Source: Bacilli bacterium (GTDB lineage: Bacteria; Bacillota_I; Bacilli_A; ML615J-28; CAG-698). Taken from it: 7,569 bases of DNA. Positions within the stretch are counted from its first letter, which is position 1, and each line of letters starts with the position of its first letter. This document shows positions 6,498 to 7,569 of this stretch, piece by piece. The stretch is from the NCBI GenBank assembly GCA_016282055.1, contig JAEEJT010000200.1, positions 1 through 7,569 of the forward strand, given 5' to 3'. The notes under the pieces were generated by a model. The model was not told the origin of the DNA, searched no databases, and was given only the letters and a program-made list of their open reading frames with translations. The position numbers and the translations under genes were made by a program.

Positions 6498-6510
6498 TAA
6501 TATAATATAT
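6498..6510 (-). promoter_or_regulatory. AT-rich promoter-like motif (copy 3)
   Basis: Minus-strand TATATATTATATTAC, directly before TATAAGGAGG of the 89-aa gene. It contains TATATTAC, which resembles from memory the AT-rich early promoter element of phiKZ; the resemblance may be chance in such AT-rich DNA. Confidence 0.4.
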
Positions 6511-6535
6511 AATTATTATTCATATCATACTAATA

Positions 6536-6566
6536 AATAAAAAAAGAAAGGGCTAAAAGCCCTTTC
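6536..6566 (-). terminator. Intrinsic terminator of the tRNA / structured RNA transcript
   Basis: GAAAGGGCT (6546-6554), loop AAA, AGCCCTTTC (6558-6566). On the minus strand the stem is followed by a U-rich run (TTTTTTTATTTATT). It closes a transcript reading from the tRNAs at 7328-7153 through the non-coding stretch. Confidence 0.85.
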
Positions 6567-6735
6567 CTACCATAATCAGAAGTTTTCTTACTTTTACACC
6601 AAACTTGATATTATCTCTGTTTAGTGTTACACCTGACTTCACCGACTTTAAAAATAAGGAAAGATCAAAATCATGGATTTTTTTGAACGACACGAACAAA
6701 ATTTAATCATTTGTACCGCCAGATTTTTTGCTGCC

Positions 6736-6764
6736 AGAACTCTAATTATGGCTGCATAAAATCT
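6736..6764 (-). repeat. Hairpin unit, copy 1, inside the structured RNA
   Basis: On the plus strand: AGA (6736-6738), ACTC bulge, TTATG (6746-6750), loop GCTG, CATAA (6755-6759), TCT (6762-6764). It is a diverged copy of the unit at 6844-6869. Confidence 0.6.
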
Positions 6765-6843
6765 ACAGGGCGATAACTATACTCGGAATCCGGGTCGTTC
6801 ATCTCTAATTACTAAATCCCAAACTAGAATATTTTGCAAAACC

Positions 6844-6869
6844 GGAACTCATTATGGCCGCATAATTCC
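6844..6869 (-). repeat. Hairpin unit, copy 2, inside the structured RNA
   Basis: On the plus strand: GGA (6844-6846), ACTC bulge, ATTATG (6851-6856), loop GCCG, CATAAT (6861-6866), TCC (6867-6869). Relative to copy 1, the outer stem changes AGA/TCT to GGA/TCC, a compensatory pair that supports a conserved RNA helix. Confidence 0.6.
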
Positions 6870-7152
6870 AGATTATTAGGGATAAAGTTTCAAATAAAAA
6901 TATGATTGTGTAGGCAGCATGGAATCTAGCAATTTCAAATGAAACGCCAAACCCACTACACCATACACAATCATAAATACGTATCCGTACGGTAAAATAC
7001 ATCAACGTACTCGGCCATAAAGTTTACCACTCATCACCATTGAATTGATGATGAACATCATGGTCAATTAAGAACCGCTTTAGCAGCACGACGCTCTTCT
7101 GTTATTAAATCCAGATCTCCCCGGTAACTCTAGAAATAATAACTTTTAGGAG

Positions 7153-7226
7153 CTGGGTATATTGGATTCGAACCAATGACACACAGATTAACAATCTGTA
7201 GCTGCTACCTACTGAGCTAATACCCA
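7153..7226 (-). tRNA. tRNA-Asn (anticodon GUU)
   Basis: The minus strand folds into a canonical cloverleaf. Acceptor TGGGTAT/ATACCCA is a perfect 7 bp. The anticodon stem is ACAGA/TCTGT with loop TTGTTAA, giving anticodon GTT at 34-36. The T arm is ATTGG-TTCGAAT-CCAAT. The D arm starts GCTC and its stem pairs imperfectly (three good pairs, or four with a bulge). The discriminator base is G, as is usual for tRNA-Asn. CCA is not encoded and must be added. It decodes AAC and AAU, which are common in this Asn-rich proteome. It lies 11 nt downstream of the other tRNA-like gene and just upstream of the structured RNA, probably on one transcript. Confidence 0.95.
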
Positions 7227-7237
7227 ATAAATTAAAA

Positions 7238-7328
7238 CGGGTAAGGAGGGATTTGAACCGCTCGCCGCTTTCTAAATTAGCATAAGCAAGAATCTAGAAC
7301 ACTGCACACCAACACAGTTTGCTTACCC
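7238..7328 (-). tRNA. tRNA-like gene with enlarged anticodon loop, identity unresolved
   Basis: The minus strand has a perfect 7-bp acceptor GGGTAAG/CTTACCC, a D arm ACTG/CAGT with GG in its loop, and a T loop TTCAAAT. The T stem GAG(C)GG/CCCTC has one bulged C. Total length is 91 nt with discriminator G. Instead of a 7-nt anticodon loop there is a long hairpin: TTCTAGATT pairs with AATTTAGAA (9 bp with one G-U) around a 12-nt loop CTTGCTTATGCT. Taking CTAGA/TTTAG as the 5-bp anticodon stem gives T32 T33, then 12 nt where 3 are expected, then A37 A38; GCT (Ser, plus-strand 7279-7281) lies directly before A37. The length also fits a class II tRNA (Ser, Leu), and G73 suits Ser, but no class II fold pairs well. 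It may be a degenerate tRNA or one carrying a small insertion. Confidence 0.65.
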
Positions 7329-7332
7329 ATTA

Positions 7333-7355
7333 ATACATATTATTGTTATATGTAT
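7333..7355. repeat. 8-bp inverted repeat just upstream of the tRNAs
   Basis: ATACATAT (7333-7340), loop TATTGTT, ATATGTAT (7348-7355). It lies directly 5' of the first tRNA on the minus strand, between it and the 37-bp array, so it could be an operator or part of a promoter. Confidence 0.45.
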
Positions 7356-7569
7356 ATAAAAATTTACAAAACATTTATGATGACTGTGTTTAATAAATTA
7401 TTCCAATACATTAGAACTACATGTGTTTAATTCTTTATTACGAAACATTTTATTTTATCGTGTTTAATTTCCTCCAATGATACATTCCCCTTTTACGGAT
7501 TTAATGTAGAATTTCGATACATTTTTTAAAAACGTGTTTAATTATATACTATGATATATTTCAATATAA
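7350..7569. repeat. Array of two alternating boxes with an exact 37-bp period
   Basis: Box A (TGTTTAAT) starts at 7387, 7424, 7461, 7498 (as GATTTAAT) and 7535, exactly 37 bp apart. Box B (ATACATT, or AAACATT/ATATATT) starts at 7406, 7443, 7480, 7517 and 7554, also 37 bp apart, and an in-phase AAACATT at 7369 adds a further half unit. Both gaps between boxes are 11 nt. Most boxes are preceded by a YG dinucleotide, while the gaps are otherwise unrelated. Box A and the complement of box B share TGT(T/A)T, so each unit is an imperfect dyad. No gene covers this stretch. It fits an array of protein binding sites such as origin iterons, a partition site or regulatory sites for the tRNA/RNA transcript; which one cannot be told from sequence. 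Confidence 0.8.

Larger units (their letters stand above)
6567..7152 (-). ncRNA. Large structured non-coding RNA, ROOL/GOLLD-like candidate
   Basis: About 586 nt with no convincing gene and higher G+C than its surroundings, between tRNA-Asn and an intrinsic terminator on the same strand. Helices visible in the sequence: GTTATTA/TAATAAC (7101-7107 with 7137-7143); AATTG-ATGAT with ATCAT-(GGT)-CAATT (7043-7069); GGTAAA/TTTACC (6991-6996 with 7023-7028); a perfect 12-bp helix TATGATTGTGTA/TACACAATCATA (6901-6912 with 6964-6975); and two related hairpins at 6736-6764 and 6844-6869. Known ornate phage RNAs ROOL (about 580 nt) and GOLLD are large, lie beside tRNA genes in phages and lack coding capacity, so size and position fit ROOL well. 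I could not compare it with the family model, so the class is inference. It could also be a novel RNA, or a region of decayed tRNAs. Confidence 0.6.

Noticed and set aside
6805..7005. A 66-codon open frame on the minus strand inside the tRNA-proximal stretch
   Set aside because: No ribosome binding site, unusual composition, and it overlaps conserved-looking RNA helices including the 12-bp stem; it is better explained as chance within a structured RNA.
7238..7328. Amber suppressor tRNA (anticodon CTA at 7295-7297)
   Set aside because: A loop TTCTAGA can be written, but the flanking bases do not form an anticodon stem, so the triplet is not a supported anticodon.
7350..7569. CRISPR array
   Set aside because: The 37-bp period resembles one, but conserved parts are only 7-8 bp boxes with 11-nt gaps on both sides; there is no long identical repeat and no cas gene nearby.

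Overview
The window looks like part of the genome of a large tailed bacteriophage with very AT-rich DNA (by eye roughly a quarter to 30% G+C). The reasons are: all genes lie on the minus strand; short transcription units each end in an intrinsic terminator; most proteins match no common cellular family; several gene starts have good Shine-Dalgarno sequences; and a tRNA cluster lies next to a long, highly structured non-coding stretch. An acidic protein carrying S/A-X-E motifs hints at head maturation of the phiKZ kind. That is inference from motifs, not an identified homologue. The host is not determined.

Layout in transcription order (high to low coordinates): 7350-7569 holds an array with an exact 37-bp period, made of two short alternating boxes and running off the window edge. 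Next come a 91-nt tRNA-like gene with an enlarged anticodon loop (7238-7328) and a clean tRNA-Asn(GUU) (7153-7226). About 600 nt without a convincing gene follow (6536-7152). This stretch is rich in inverted repeats, contains two diverged copies of one hairpin with a compensatory base change, and ends in an intrinsic terminator. It is best explained as a large structured RNA of the ROOL/GOLLD kind. Then come an 89-aa gene, a short probable RNA-only unit (5985-6173), and a 121-aa gene, each with its own terminator.

The main protein operon runs 5485 to 2474: a 402-aa protein, a 355-aa protein with an acidic low-complexity N-terminal half and candidate prohead-protease sites, and a protein of up to 235 aa. 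The 5' end of the last gene is odd: its only ATG is followed four codons later by an in-frame TAG, after which the frame stays open to the end. A terminator closes the operon at 2437-2462. A 50-aa gene (2154-2306) follows, with a leader hairpin and three palindromes inside its coding sequence. The last operon is a 241-aa protein with an HNH-like residue pattern, an overlapping 316-aa probable structural protein, and a gene cut by the left edge.

The most interesting parts are the right-hand quarter (37-bp box array, unusual tRNA and large structured RNA, apparently one transcription unit) and the in-frame amber codon at 3167-3169. An AT-rich motif shared by three gene starts (minus strand, around TATATTA) is a candidate phage promoter.
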